Shown piece after piece: positions 28,652 to 37,340 of a stretch of 64,000 nucleotides of DNA. The notes below the pieces were generated by a model. That model was not told the DNA's origin, ran no database searches, and was given only the letters and a program-made list of their open reading frames with translations. How positions within the stretch are numbered: the first letter of the stretch is position 1; every line of letters begins with the position of its first letter. The translations under genes and the position numbers were made by a program. Where the stretch lies: NCBI RefSeq assembly GCF_012641365.1, contig NZ_JABAIM010000001.1, positions 1,716,006 through 1,780,005 of the forward strand. The letters run 5' to 3'. The stretch is from Leeia aquatica. Its GTDB lineage: Bacteria > Pseudomonadota > Gammaproteobacteria > Burkholderiales > Leeiaceae.

Positions 28652-29335
28652 TTACATGACAAATGTGTTATTGCTGCGCACCACTCCATCCGGCGTACCC
28701 AGCAGCAGTACATTGGCAGGCCGCAGGGCAAACAGTCCATTGGTAACCACGCCCGGGATCTGGTTGATCGCAGTTTCCAGCTTGATCGGCTCGGCGATGG
28801 TCAGGCCGTGCACATCCAGAATCCAGTTGCCGTTGTCGGTGACCACCCCCTCGCGCCAGGCCGGATGCCCGCCCAGCTTGACCAGCTCCCGTCCGACCAG
28901 ACTACGTGCCATCGGGATCACCTCCACCGGCAGCGGAAATTGACCCAGCACCCGTACCTGCTTGCTGGCATCAGCGATGCAGACAAACTGCTTGCAGCAC
29001 TGCGCCACGATCTTCTCACGGGTGAGCGCAGCGCCCCCGCCTTTGATCATTTGCCACTGGCCATTGATCTCGTCCGCACCATCGACATAGATCGGCATTT
29101 CGCCAACGGCAGTCAGTTCAAACACCCGGATGCCATGGGCCTTCAGCCGTGCAGCTGACGCTTCGGAGCTGGCGACCGCGCCGTCGATACGCTGCTTGAT
29201 CTCGGCCAGCGCGTCAATGAAGTAATTGGCGGTGGAGCCGGTGCCGACACCCACCACCCAGCCGTCCTCGATGAAGTCGATGGCGGCACGGGCAGCGGCC
29301 TGTTTCTGCTGGTCTTGGGTCAGGGTAGCGCTCAT
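28652..29335 (-). CDS. rpiA: ribose-5-phosphate isomerase A
   Basis: The 227-residue protein has [17 protein letters not shown] (phosphate-binding loop, residues about 28-44), [29 protein letters not shown] (catalytic Asp and Glu/Lys region, residues about 78-106) and [11 protein letters not shown]. It interconverts ribose 5-phosphate and ribulose 5-phosphate. It lies upstream of phoU by 48 bases on the same strand. Confidence 0.96.
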   Translation of the reverse strand: MSATLTQDQQKQAAARAAIDFIEDGWVVGVGTGSTANYFIDALAEIKQRIDGAVASSEASAARLKAHGIRVFELTAVGEMPIYVDGADEINGQWQMIKGGGAALTREKIVAQCCKQFVCIADASKQVRVLGQFPLPVEVIPMARSLVGRELVKLGGHPAWREGVVTDNGNWILDVHGLTIAEPIKLETAINQIPGVVTNGLFALRPANVLLLGTPDGVVRSNNTFVM

Positions 29336-29471
29336 GGATTTTCCGTCTGGTTACTGGGCATGGTGTAGTGCTTCTGTAACAGGGCACGGCCTGTTATGCT
29401 GCAGGGCAAGATGCGGATTTCAGCGCAACCTCCCGCCAAACAGACTCCATTATAGAATCAACAGGCCTACC

Positions 29472-31001
29472 GTGACTGCTTCGACCACCCAACCTTTCGA
29501 TTATCTGGAAGCCATCCTGACCGCGCCGGTGTACGACGTGGCGATTGAAACCCCGCTGGATGAAGCACGCAGCTTGTCCCGCCGCCTGGGCCACACCGTA
29601 CTGCTCAAGCGTGAAGACATGCAGCCGGTGTTTTCCTTCAAGATTCGCGGCGCTTACAACCGGCTGGCCCAGCTGAGCCCGGAGCAGCTGGCCTGCGGCG
29701 TGATTGCCGCTTCGGCGGGCAATCACGCACAGGGGGTGGCACTGGCGGCACAGACCCTGGGTTGCAAAGCCACCATCTGCATGCCCGCCACGGCACCGAT
29801 GATCAAGGTAGAAGGGGTACGTGCCCGTGGCGCAGAGGTCATCCTGCACGGTGACAATTTCGACCTCACCAACCAGTATGCGCAGCAATTGGCCCTTGAG
29901 CGCGGCGCAACCTTCATTCCGCCGTTTGACGACCCGCATGTGATCGCCGGGCAAGGCACGGTCGCCATGGAGGTGCTGCGCCAGCGCAAGCATATGGACG
30001 TGATCTTTGTGCCGATTGGCGGCGGCGGGCTGGCGGCCGGGGTGGCGTTTTACGTCAAACGCCTGAAGCCATGGATCAAGGTGATCGGCGTCGAGCCCAC
30101 CGAAGCCGCCTCGATGGCGGAATCCCTCACGGCGGGTGAGCGGGTGCGGCTCCCCCATGTGGGCCTGTTTGCCGATGGTGTGGCGGTGCGCATGGTGGGC
30201 GAGCACTGCTTTGCGCTGTGCCAGCAGCATCTGGACGGGGTGATCCGGGTCAGCAATGATGAGCTGTGTGCCGCCATCAAGGATGTGTTTGAGGATACCC
30301 GCTCGATTCTGGAACCTTCCGGCGCGGTAGCCATTGCCGGTGCCAAAGCCTGGGCCGCTGCCCATCCGGAAAGCCAGGGCATGACGCTGGTGGCGGTGGC
30401 GTCCGGGGCCAATATGAATTTCGACCGTCTGCGCTATGTGGCCGAGCGCTCAGAAGTGGGCGAGGCCCGCGAGGCGGTGATTGCAGTCACCATTCCGGAG
30501 CAGCCCGGCAGCTTCAAGTCCTTCCTGCAGCAGATTGGCAACCGTGCCATCACCGAGTTCAATTACCGCTACGCCGGCCCGGGTGCGGCGCATATCTTTG
30601 TTGGCGTACAGGTCGGCAACCGGGACGAGGCGCGCAATCTGGTCAGCCAGCTGTCCGCACAAGGCCATACCACGGTAGACCTCACCGACAATGAGCTGGC
30701 CAAGCTGCATATCCGCCATCTGGTCGGTGGTCGGGCGGACGTCGATAATGAGCGCCTGCTGCGTTTCGAATTTCCGGAGCGCCCCGGTGCCTTGCTGAAT
30801 TTCCTGAACAGCATGAGCGCGGGCTGGAACATCTCCCTGTTCCACTATCGCAACCATGGCGCGGATTACGGCCGGGTGCTGGTCGGCATTCAGGTACCGT
30901 CGTCCGATCGCGCGGCGTTTCAATCCTTCCTGGATGCACTGGGCTACGAGTATCAGGAAGAAACGGATAACCCGGCCTACCGGCTGTTTCTGGCGTCCTG
31001 A
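29472..31001 (+). CDS. ilvA: threonine ammonia-lyase, biosynthetic
   Basis: A GTG start at 29472 gives 509 residues, the usual length of the biosynthetic enzyme; the frame is open further upstream only by chance. The PLP lysine is in FSFKIRGAYNRL near residue 57, and GGGGLAAGVAFYVK binds the cofactor phosphate. Two C-terminal regulatory ACT-like domains are present, starting VIAVTIPEQPGSFKSFL and LLRFEFPERPGALLNFL, as expected for an isoleucine-inhibited enzyme. It makes 2-oxobutyrate for IlvIH and IlvC at the start of the window. Confidence 0.95.
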   Translation: MTASTTQPFDYLEAILTAPVYDVAIETPLDEARSLSRRLGHTVLLKREDMQPVFSFKIRGAYNRLAQLSPEQLACGVIAASAGNHAQGVALAAQTLGCKATICMPATAPMIKVEGVRARGAEVILHGDNFDLTNQYAQQLALERGATFIPPFDDPHVIAGQGTVAMEVLRQRKHMDVIFVPIGGGGLAAGVAFYVKRLKPWIKVIGVEPTEAASMAESLTAGERVRLPHVGLFADGVAVRMVGEHCFALCQQHLDGVIRVSNDELCAAIKDVFEDTRSILEPSGAVAIAGAKAWAAAHPESQGMTLVAVASGANMNFDRLRYVAERSEVGEAREAVIAVTIPEQPGSFKSFLQQIGNRAITEFNYRYAGPGAAHIFVGVQVGNRDEARNLVSQLSAQGHTTVDLTDNELAKLHIRHLVGGRADVDNERLLRFEFPERPGALLNFLNSMSAGWNISLFHYRNHGADYGRVLVGIQVPSSDRAAFQSFLDALGYEYQEETDNPAYRLFLAS

Positions 31002-31021
31002 GCACGGAATCTTTCGGCCCC

Positions 31022-31050
31022 TGCCCGGTCTGAACTGGCCAGACCGGGCA
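31022..31050 (+). terminator. perfect hairpin after ilvA
   Basis: TGCCCGGTCTG and CAGACCGGGCA form an eleven-pair stem 20 bases after the ilvA stop. No T-run follows, so termination efficiency is uncertain. Confidence 0.55.
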
Positions 31051-31140
31051 ATAGCGGCAGCAAGGCCACCCTGCTTTCCGCTATAATGCCGTTTTTTTGC
31101 ACACCGCCCTGCGGGCGGATCGCCGGAAGTTGTCGCGCCC

Positions 31141-32292
31141 ATGAACCTGTTCCGCTCTCCCCTGATCACTCGCTCCCTGCTGTGGCTGGCCTGCCTGGCT
31201 GCGCCGCTGGCCCGTGCCGCGCTGCCGGTACCACCGCCGCCGCCCATCGCCGCCAAAGCCTATATCGTCACCGATTTTCAAACCGGCACGATGCTGGCCA
31301 GTGTGGACCCGGACAAACGCATTGAGCCGGCGTCGCTGACCAAGCTGATGACCGCCTACCTCTCCTTCCAGGCGGTAAAGGAAGGCCGCCTGAAGCTGGA
31401 CCAGATGCTGACCGTGTCGGAAAAGGCATGGAAGGCGGAAGGCTCCCGCATGTTCATCAAGCCGAACTCACAGGTGAAGGTGGACGACCTGATTCACGGC
31501 ATGATCATCCAGAGTGGCAATGATTCCAGCATCACGCTGGCCGAAGGCATTGCCGGCTCGGAAGAAGTGTTCGCCAACATGATGAACCAGACCGCGCAGA
31601 AGCTGGGCATGAAGTCGACCCACTTCATGAACAGCACCGGTCTGCCCGATCCACAGCACTACACCACGGCGCGCGACTTGTCGCTGCTGGCCAGTGCCAT
31701 CATTCGCGACTACCCGCAATTCTTCCCCATCTACAGCATGAAGGAATTCAGCTACAACAACATCAAGCAGCCCAACCGGAACCTGCTGTTGTGGCGTGAT
31801 CCGAATGTGGACGGCATGAAGACCGGCCATACCGAATCGGCCGGTTATTGCCTGGTCAGCACCATGAAGCGGGATGGTCGCCGCGTGATTTCGGTGCTGG
31901 TGGGGGCCAGCAGTGATACGGTACGCGCCACAGAAAGCCTGAAGCTGCTGAACTACGGCATCCAGTTCTTCGCGACCCCCAAGCTGTACAGCAAGGGGCA
32001 GGTGCTACAGCAGGTCAAAGTGTGGAAGGGTGAGCAGGAGCAAGTCTCGGTCGGCATGCCGCAAGACCTGTACATCAACCTGCCACGCGGTGCCGAGAAG
32101 CGCCTGAAAGCACAGCTGGTGACCCAGCAACCGCTGACCGCCCCGATCGCCAGCGGCCAGGTGGTGGGCAAGCTGATGCTGTCCCTCGATGGTCAGGCCA
32201 TGGGCACCTACCCGGTCGCCGCCATGAAGGCGGTACCGGAAGCCGGGGTGTTTGGCCGTATGTGGGACAGCATGAAGCTGTGGTTTGAGTGA
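31141..32292 (+). CDS. dacA: D-alanyl-D-alanine carboxypeptidase (PBP5/6 type)
   Basis: The 383-residue protein has a signal peptide ending at ARA and the three serine-peptidase motifs of low-mass PBPs: SLTK near residue 65, SGN near residue 122 and KTG near residue 223. It ends with FGRMWDSMKLWFE, an amphipathic helix that holds it at the inner membrane. It trims the terminal D-alanine from peptidoglycan stems. It heads a set with ybeD and lipB, as is common in proteobacteria. Confidence 0.94.
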   Translation: MNLFRSPLITRSLLWLACLAAPLARAALPVPPPPPIAAKAYIVTDFQTGTMLASVDPDKRIEPASLTKLMTAYLSFQAVKEGRLKLDQMLTVSEKAWKAEGSRMFIKPNSQVKVDDLIHGMIIQSGNDSSITLAEGIAGSEEVFANMMNQTAQKLGMKSTHFMNSTGLPDPQHYTTARDLSLLASAIIRDYPQFFPIYSMKEFSYNNIKQPNRNLLLWRDPNVDGMKTGHTESAGYCLVSTMKRDGRRVISVLVGASSDTVRATESLKLLNYGIQFFATPKLYSKGQVLQQVKVWKGEQEQVSVGMPQDLYINLPRGAEKRLKAQLVTQQPLTAPIASGQVVGKLMLSLDGQAMGTYPVAAMKAVPEAGVFGRMWDSMKLWFE

Positions 32293-32299
32293 GGCTGCC

Positions 32300-32569
32300 A
32301 TGTCCAATACTGAAGACACCCTGCTGACCTTTCCCTGCGCCTTCCCCCTGAAGATCATGGGCGTGCGGCAGGATGATTTTGCGCAGACCATTGTCGCCGT
32401 GGTGCTGCAGCATGCGCCGGACTTTGATGCCAGCACCGTGGAAATGCGCGCCAGCAGCAGCGGCAACTACCTGTCGCTCACCTGCACCGTCAATGCCACC
32501 TCCAAAGCTCAGCTGGATGACTTGTACCGGGCCCTGTCCAGCCACCCCCTTGTCAAGGTGGTGCTGTAA
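32300..32569 (+). CDS. ybeD: YbeD/DUF493 family protein
   Basis: The start at 32300 gives 89 residues; an in-frame GTG at 32285 would overlap dacA. The pattern FPLKIMGVRQDDFAQTIVAVV and ALSSHPLVKVVL at the end fit the DUF493 ferredoxin-like fold, thought to be a regulatory domain. It lies between dacA and lipB, the same order as in Escherichia coli, and its stop is followed immediately by the lipB start. Confidence 0.9.
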   Translation: MSNTEDTLLTFPCAFPLKIMGVRQDDFAQTIVAVVLQHAPDFDASTVEMRASSSGNYLSLTCTVNATSKAQLDDLYRALSSHPLVKVVL

Positions 32570-33244
32570 ATGGATCTGCTGGTCCGTCGCTTTGGTGTGA
32601 TGCCGTTTGAGCCAGTATGGCGGGCCATGCAGGATTTCAACGCGCGCCGCAGCGCCGACACGCCGGATGAGGTGTGGCTGCTGCAGCATCCGCCCATCTA
32701 CACCCTGGGCATGGCCGGCAAACCGGAACACCTGCTGCAGGCCAGCGATATCCCGCTGCTGAAGATCGACCGTGGTGGCCAGATCACCTATCACGCTCCC
32801 GGTCAGATCATTGCCTACCTGCTGCTGGACCTGAAACGCCATCAGCTGGGCGTCCGCGAATTGGTCCGCAAAATGGAGCAGTCCGTGGTAAACTTGCTGA
32901 GCAATCATGGTGTTAGCGCTCACGGCGACGATGCTGCGCCGGGCGTTTATCTGGAAGATGGCGCCAAGATTGCGGCGCTGGGGCTGCGCGTGCGTCGCGG
33001 CTGCAGCTACCACGGGCTGAGCCTGAATGTGGACCTCGACCTGACCCCGTTTGGCTGGATCAACCCCTGTGGCTATCAAGGCATGGCGGTCAGCCGGACA
33101 GCCGACCTCGGCGTGAACACCCCGCTGGATCAATTGCAGGAAGAATTGCTGCTGATGTTGCACCAGACCATTACCCCGTCCTGTCGTTTACAGGCCGCTG
33201 CCGCTACCCTGCCGCAGCTGCCGGAACCCGTAGCTTCCGTTTAA
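32570..33244 (+). CDS. lipB: octanoyltransferase
   Basis: The 224-residue protein has DRGGQITYHAPGQIIAYLLLDL (residues about 64-85), the catalytic lysine in GAKIAALGLRVRRG and the catalytic cysteine in GWINPCGYQGM. It moves octanoyl groups from acyl carrier protein to lipoyl domains, giving the substrate of LipA. It starts directly after the ybeD stop. Confidence 0.95.
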   Translation: MDLLVRRFGVMPFEPVWRAMQDFNARRSADTPDEVWLLQHPPIYTLGMAGKPEHLLQASDIPLLKIDRGGQITYHAPGQIIAYLLLDLKRHQLGVRELVRKMEQSVVNLLSNHGVSAHGDDAAPGVYLEDGAKIAALGLRVRRGCSYHGLSLNVDLDLTPFGWINPCGYQGMAVSRTADLGVNTPLDQLQEELLLMLHQTITPSCRLQAAAATLPQLPEPVASV

Positions 33245-33264
33245 CCTCTTGAGCTGGAATCCAC

Positions 33265-33852
33265 ATGGCCAACATTGACCACAAACCGTCCAAGTACATG
33301 CTGAACCTGCTGCACGTTCTGCCGGCTTTTGCCGAGCGTGACAGCCTGCGCCTGAACGCCCTGATCGAAGTCAGCGCCGGCAGCATCAACAAGTACGAAA
33401 TCATCACCGAGAGCGGCCAGCTGAAGCTGGACCGCGTGGGTTTCTCCTCGCTGGCCTACCCGGCCACCTACGGCTGCATCCCGTGCACCTGGGACCACGA
33501 CGGCGACCCGCTGGACATCGTGATCGTGAACGTGACCGAAGCCCTGGTGCCGGGCTCGCTGGTGGAAGCCCGCATCATCGGCGTGATGAAGTTTGACGAC
33601 GGCGGCGAAGTGGACGACAAGATCATCGCCGTACTGGCCGACGACAAGCGCGTGGACCACATCAAGACCATCGACGATCTGGGCGACTACTGGAAGAAAG
33701 AAAACCAGTACTATTGGGAACACTACAAAGACCTGAAGAAGCCTGGCACCTGCAAGGTAAACGGCTTCTTCAGCCCGGACGAAGCCGTCAAGATTGTTGA
33801 CGAATGCGTTGAACGCTACAACGTGGAATACCTGCCGAAGTTCGCCGAGTAA
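33265..33852 (+). CDS. ppa: inorganic pyrophosphatase
   Basis: The 195-residue protein has the family I active-site region DHDGDPLDIVIVN (residues about 73-85) and other conserved acidic residues (KFDDGGEVDDKIIAV), with YWKKENQYYWEHYKDL near the C terminus. It hydrolyses pyrophosphate. Its position between lipB and lipA is unusual compared with the adjacent lipB-lipA pair of many proteobacteria. A hairpin follows its stop. Confidence 0.92.
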   Translation: MANIDHKPSKYMLNLLHVLPAFAERDSLRLNALIEVSAGSINKYEIITESGQLKLDRVGFSSLAYPATYGCIPCTWDHDGDPLDIVIVNVTEALVPGSLVEARIIGVMKFDDGGEVDDKIIAVLADDKRVDHIKTIDDLGDYWKKENQYYWEHYKDLKKPGTCKVNGFFSPDEAVKIVDECVERYNVEYLPKFAE

Positions 33853-33866
33853 ACACGCTGTACCTG

Positions 33867-33893
33867 CCCCCGTGCGCCCAATCGCCACGGGGG
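33867..33893 (+). other. hairpin between ppa and lipA
   Basis: CCCCCGTG and CACGGGGG form an eight-pair stem 14 bases after the ppa stop and 23 bases before lipA. There is no T-run; it may affect mRNA stability or partial termination. Confidence 0.5.
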
Positions 33894-33915
33894 TGACTGC
33901 CCTCTGGAAACTGCC

Positions 33916-34884
33916 ATGTCTGCCCCCACCGAAGCCAAACCCGCCAGCAAACCTGTTGGTGTCAAACTCAAAGGCGAAGGCAAAACCTCGCGCATCCCGA
34001 TCAAGATCGTGCCGCTGGAAACGCCGCTGAAAAAGCCGGACTGGATTCGCGTCAAATCACCCAACAGCGCACGTTTCCACGAGATCAAGGACATCCTGCG
34101 CGAGCAGAAGCTGCACACCGTGTGTGAAGAAGCCAGCTGTCCGAACATTGGCGAATGCTTTGGCAGTGGCACCGCCACCTTCATGATCATGGGCGACATC
34201 TGTACCCGTCGCTGCCCCTTCTGTGATGTGGGCCATGGCCGCCCCAACCCGCTGGACCCGAACGAGCCGCGCCACCTGGCCGAGACCGTAGCCAAGCTGC
34301 GCCTCAAATACGTGGTGATCACCAGCGTGGACCGAGACGACCTGCGTGACGGTGGTGCCCAGCACTTTGTAGATGTCATCCAGGCCGTACGCGAGCTCTC
34401 CCCCGCCACCCAGATCGAGGTGCTGGTGCCGGACTTCCGCGGCCGCATGGACCTGGCGCTGGATGTGCTCTCACGCGGCACCCCCGACATCATGAACCAC
34501 AACCTGGAAACCGCGCCGCGCCTGTACAAGCAAGCCCGCCCCGGCTCCGATTACGCCCACTCGCTGCAACTGCTGAAAACCTTCAAGGAACGCTTCCCTC
34601 ACATCCCCACCAAATCCGGCATCATGGTCGGCCTGGGTGAAACCGATGAAGAAGTATTCGAAGTGATGCGCGACATGCGCGCCCACAACATCGACATGAT
34701 CACCATCGGCCAATACCTGCAGCCCTCCAGCCACCACCTGCCGGTCCTCCGCTACGTCACCCCGCAGCAGTTCAAGGTGTTCGAGCAAGCCGCCTACGAC
34801 ATGGGCTTCAAACACGCCGCCGTCGGCGCCCTGGTCCGCTCCAGCTACCACGCCGACCAGCAAGCCCACGGTGCCGGGGTGTAG
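33916..34884 (+). CDS. lipA: lipoyl synthase
   Basis: The 322-residue protein has both iron-sulfur motifs: [12 protein letters not shown] (auxiliary cluster, residues about 75-86) and CTRRCPFCD (radical SAM cluster, residues about 96-104). It inserts two sulfur atoms into protein-bound octanoyl groups made by LipB. Its stop codon TAG lies inside the five-base GTAGT that flanks the Tn7-like element, so the transposon begins one base after the stop and the protein is intact. Confidence 0.96.
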   Translation: MSAPTEAKPASKPVGVKLKGEGKTSRIPIKIVPLETPLKKPDWIRVKSPNSARFHEIKDILREQKLHTVCEEASCPNIGECFGSGTATFMIMGDICTRRCPFCDVGHGRPNPLDPNEPRHLAETVAKLRLKYVVITSVDRDDLRDGGAQHFVDVIQAVRELSPATQIEVLVPDFRGRMDLALDVLSRGTPDIMNHNLETAPRLYKQARPGSDYAHSLQLLKTFKERFPHIPTKSGIMVGLGETDEEVFEVMRDMRAHNIDMITIGQYLQPSSHHLPVLRYVTPQQFKVFEQAAYDMGFKHAAVGALVRSSYHADQQAHGAGV

Positions 34885-34885
34885 T
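34881..34885. repeat. left 5-bp flank of the Tn7-like element (GTAGT)
   Basis: GTAGT overlaps the lipA stop codon and recurs at 61429-61433, at the other side of the tns operon. A five-base target duplication is the Tn7 family signature. The two copies flank the region from tnsE-like gene to tnsA exactly once each. Confidence 0.55.
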
Positions 34886-34985
34886 TGTGAGCGATCAGAA
34901 TTAAATGCGAAAATTTAGAAAGGAATGCGAAAGTTCAGTTTATGGCTTCGCACTCCTTCCTATGAAATCCTATTATCTACAATGA
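34886..34985 (+). repeat. left transposon end with three ATGCGAA-type sites
   Basis: The stretch holds AAATGCGAAAA and GGAATGCGAAAG in the same direction and CTTCGCACTCC in the opposite direction, a likely set of TnsB-binding sites. The last two form a hairpin. A closely similar stretch, in the same orientation, lies at 61434-61530. Identity begins with GTGAGCGATCAG and fades after about 100 bases. Confidence 0.6.
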
Positions 34986-34997
34986 CTTAACTGGAGT

Positions 34998-36644
34998 TTG
35001 CCACTGAAGGAGAACACGCCTTCAAGCCCAGCCAGGCCCTTGCGCCTTGCCGCCTTTCCCGAAGGGAATACTGCATGGCGTATTGACTGGTTTGGCGATC
35101 TGGCCTTTCCGAATCGTCATCTCCGACGGCAGCAGCCCTCGGTCTTTGTTCACATGTCGCCGGTGACTGACCCTGATGCCTTGGCGAATCCCTCAGTATT
35201 ACTCAATCCTGCCGCGACTGATTTCGCCAAAGGTCAGATGGGTCGCTGGGTTTCTGTCGGAACGCTTGCACTGCTACGTGTCGGTGATGTCTGGCAAAAC
35301 CAGCAGTTGGCTTCTCGACCTGACTATCAACTTGAGACATTTCCCCACCTCCAGATTGGCCCAGAGACATCAACGCTGGTCAAAGCAGGACTGAACAAAG
35401 ACGACAAGGGCTTCCTGCTGCCCTTACCGGAGCATCCTTGGCACCGACGCGGCACCCACGCCTATTGCATCGAGCTAAGCCTGCCAGATGGTCGGCGAAT
35501 CATTGTGCCCTGTATGGAGCTCATTCGCTTTTACTTTGGTTCTTCCAGTAGTTTGCTTACCGCGCTGTTTCTACCACCGTTGCAGCGAGATACCCTTTAC
35601 ACCCAAGCCAGGTTCGACAGCAAAACACGCCAGCTTGTGCTGAAGCTTGCTGCACAGATCTCTGGGGCATCAGCCTCAGACATCGGTCGCCTGTACCTAT
35701 GTAAAGAAGCCTGGCACGCTGCAATGGCGATTGGAACGTCCATACTCAAAGCGTCGACAGCAGGGCACGCCATTTACCCACAATGCTTCTTCCCCTTTGA
35801 AGGGATTACCAGCCTGACGGCTGCGGGCAAATGGCTACCTGGCGAGGGTGGCCCTGACAGAACCTTTATTGTCTTCAACCTGCGCTCCTGTTCACATCCC
35901 TTCCCCTTCAAAAGCCTCAAATACGAAACCAGCGATATCAGGCCAAGGCCTATTCTGGAAAACACTGGCGGTTCGGCACATCCTTGCGGAGACACGAACC
36001 GCCATCGCGCAGTAGCGGATAGCGCTGATCAGCGTTTGGTTGAACAAGACCCATCCAACCAGCTCCAACCTCGCCCCCGGCACCTGCGTGCTGAGCACCG
36101 TTTTCCTGATTTGACCAAGAAACCCGTCTGGCGTGATCAAGGGTTGACTACAACCAGTACAAGTGGCGGTTTCTCTGCAGGCCCAGGTATCCCGGAAGCC
36201 GCCATCGGAGAAGCTGGCTCGAACCGTCGCGTCCGCCCTACTGCACTGTCGGTTGCTATGAGTTCACCGCAACCACCTCCTGCGTTTCTGATGCCGTTAT
36301 TGCAGAAGCTGCAGCAGATGAAGGACGTCACGATTACTCTACTGACTGCCAGTGAACAGGATGGCTGGACGGTTCCTGCGCCACTGATTCATGATGACGA
36401 GGGGGTTATTGACCCCAAGCTTTTTATGGACGGCGAAGATGGAGTCAACCGGCTGCGAAGAGCAGTGGTGTTTCTGGTCATCAGCCATGACCTCATGCAT
36501 CACCATGTGTCCGTTGAAGCAAACGAACCATTTGTACAGGTATTGCCTATCCACAGCGGGGAGGAAGGCTGCGAAACCTCACTGATGCATGCGGTCCGGT
36601 TGTATCTGGATGGACTGGATTTGGCTCCCGAGCCTCTTGTTTGA
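34998..36644 (+). CDS. putative TnsE-like transposition protein
   Basis: The 548-residue frame is close in length to Tn7 TnsE (about 540). Features that look alike are the N-terminal WRIDWFGDL region, the block RRIIVPCMELIRFYFGSSSSLLTALF (residues about 164-190; TnsE has a P-x-LELAR...F...CLSSTAL block), IVFNLRSCSHPFPFKSLKY, and the C-terminal RRAVVFLVISHDLMHHHVSVEANEPF. The region around residues 330-425 is low in order. TnsE selects replicating or conjugal DNA as a target. The start is unclear: TTG at 34998 has poor spacing to GGAG, and the next ATG would cut the conserved N terminus. It is separated from tnsABC by the whole cargo. Homology is remote and was judged from recalled family features. 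Confidence 0.45.
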   Translation: MPLKENTPSSPARPLRLAAFPEGNTAWRIDWFGDLAFPNRHLRRQQPSVFVHMSPVTDPDALANPSVLLNPAATDFAKGQMGRWVSVGTLALLRVGDVWQNQQLASRPDYQLETFPHLQIGPETSTLVKAGLNKDDKGFLLPLPEHPWHRRGTHAYCIELSLPDGRRIIVPCMELIRFYFGSSSSLLTALFLPPLQRDTLYTQARFDSKTRQLVLKLAAQISGASASDIGRLYLCKEAWHAAMAIGTSILKASTAGHAIYPQCFFPFEGITSLTAAGKWLPGEGGPDRTFIVFNLRSCSHPFPFKSLKYETSDIRPRPILENTGGSAHPCGDTNRHRAVADSADQRLVEQDPSNQLQPRPRHLRAEHRFPDLTKKPVWRDQGLTTTSTSGGFSAGPGIPEAAIGEAGSNRRVRPTALSVAMSSPQPPPAFLMPLLQKLQQMKDVTITLLTASEQDGWTVPAPLIHDDEGVIDPKLFMDGEDGVNRLRRAVVFLVISHDLMHHHVSVEANEPFVQVLPIHSGEEGCETSLMHAVRLYLDGLDLAPEPLV

Positions 36645-36675
36645 TCATACCCCCAGCCTGGGTCATCATTACGCT

Positions 36676-36894
36676 ATGAGCATCACAGCCGGCACTTTCA
36701 TCATTGGGGACCTCCCCCAGCTCCGCCTGATCGCATGGAACCGCAACCCCCATGATGTGATCACCGGTGAGGAGGCGTTCGACCTCTACGAACGGAACTG
36801 GCGCTTTGTTGACGAAGCAACCCTGACACCCCATGAGCGCGCAGTGGTTGATCGGCTGATACGTGAATACGGCCATGGCATCTTGCATGTTTGA
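36676..36894 (+). CDS. small conserved-looking protein of unknown function
   Basis: The start at 36676 gives 72 residues with a compact, well-ordered sequence: an initial beta-type stretch (GTFIIGDLPQLRLIAWNR), EEAFDLYERNWRFVD and a C-terminal helix HERAVVDRLIREYGHGIL. It begins 31 bases after the tnsE-like gene on the same strand and may be co-transcribed. No domain was recognised. Codon use looks normal for a real gene. Confidence 0.6.
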   Translation: MSITAGTFIIGDLPQLRLIAWNRNPHDVITGEEAFDLYERNWRFVDEATLTPHERAVVDRLIREYGHGILHV

Positions 36895-36935
36895 TACACT
36901 TGGGACCTGCGCTGGTTGACCGTATCTTGCCGGCG

Positions 36936-37095
36936 TAGGTGGTGCTCTCAGCTTGGCCTTTGGCGTTCATGACCATGGCCGACGTTGACGTCGAAGCCGC
37001 CATCCCCGGCCAACAGACCACTCTGCTGGGTGACACTCTGCCAGGTGCTGTTGAGCTTGCTGCGGCTGGTACTGGCGCTGACACTGGAGGCCCCG
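36936..37095 (-). pseudogene. fragment of a filamentous haemagglutinin / CdiA gene
   Basis: On the minus strand one frame reads SRSKLNSTWQSVTQQSGL followed by LAGDGGFDVNVG, the pattern of the haemagglutinin repeat region in FhaB/CdiA proteins. It is cut by a stop soon after (36948) and has no start. It lies between the 72-residue gene and an IS481 relic. The same kind of gene is found at 61593-64000. Confidence 0.45.
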
Positions 37096-37126
37096 GCGCA
37101 GATGGGCGGAATGCACAGGCTGCACG

Positions 37127-37336
37127 GTGGAGCACTTCGATGGCCGGTTGGCGCAGGAGCTATGTTTGACCCGCTTCAGCAGTGCCAAAGCCTGCCGCAA
37201 ACGCTATGTCGCTATGAATAACTGTTTGCCACTGAAGGCGCTGCAGCATGAGGCCCCGCTGCTGCCATTCAAGTATTGGCGACATTCCTATCCCATTTAT
37301 TCTTGAGAGGGGTGCGTAATTATGTGGGGCCTGACT
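37127..37336 (+). pseudogene. remnant of an IS481-family transposase and right IS end
   Basis: The segment matches, with many changes, the 3' part of the IS481 element at 48258-49212: GGTGGAGC.CTTC.ATGGCCG, GTTGGCGCAGG, ACGCTATGT, and the end CTTGAGAGGGGTGCG followed by a decayed terminal repeat. Frames are broken. Only the last 210 bases of the element are left; the IS5 element begins five bases further on. Confidence 0.6.
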
Positions 37337-37340
37337 GCTA

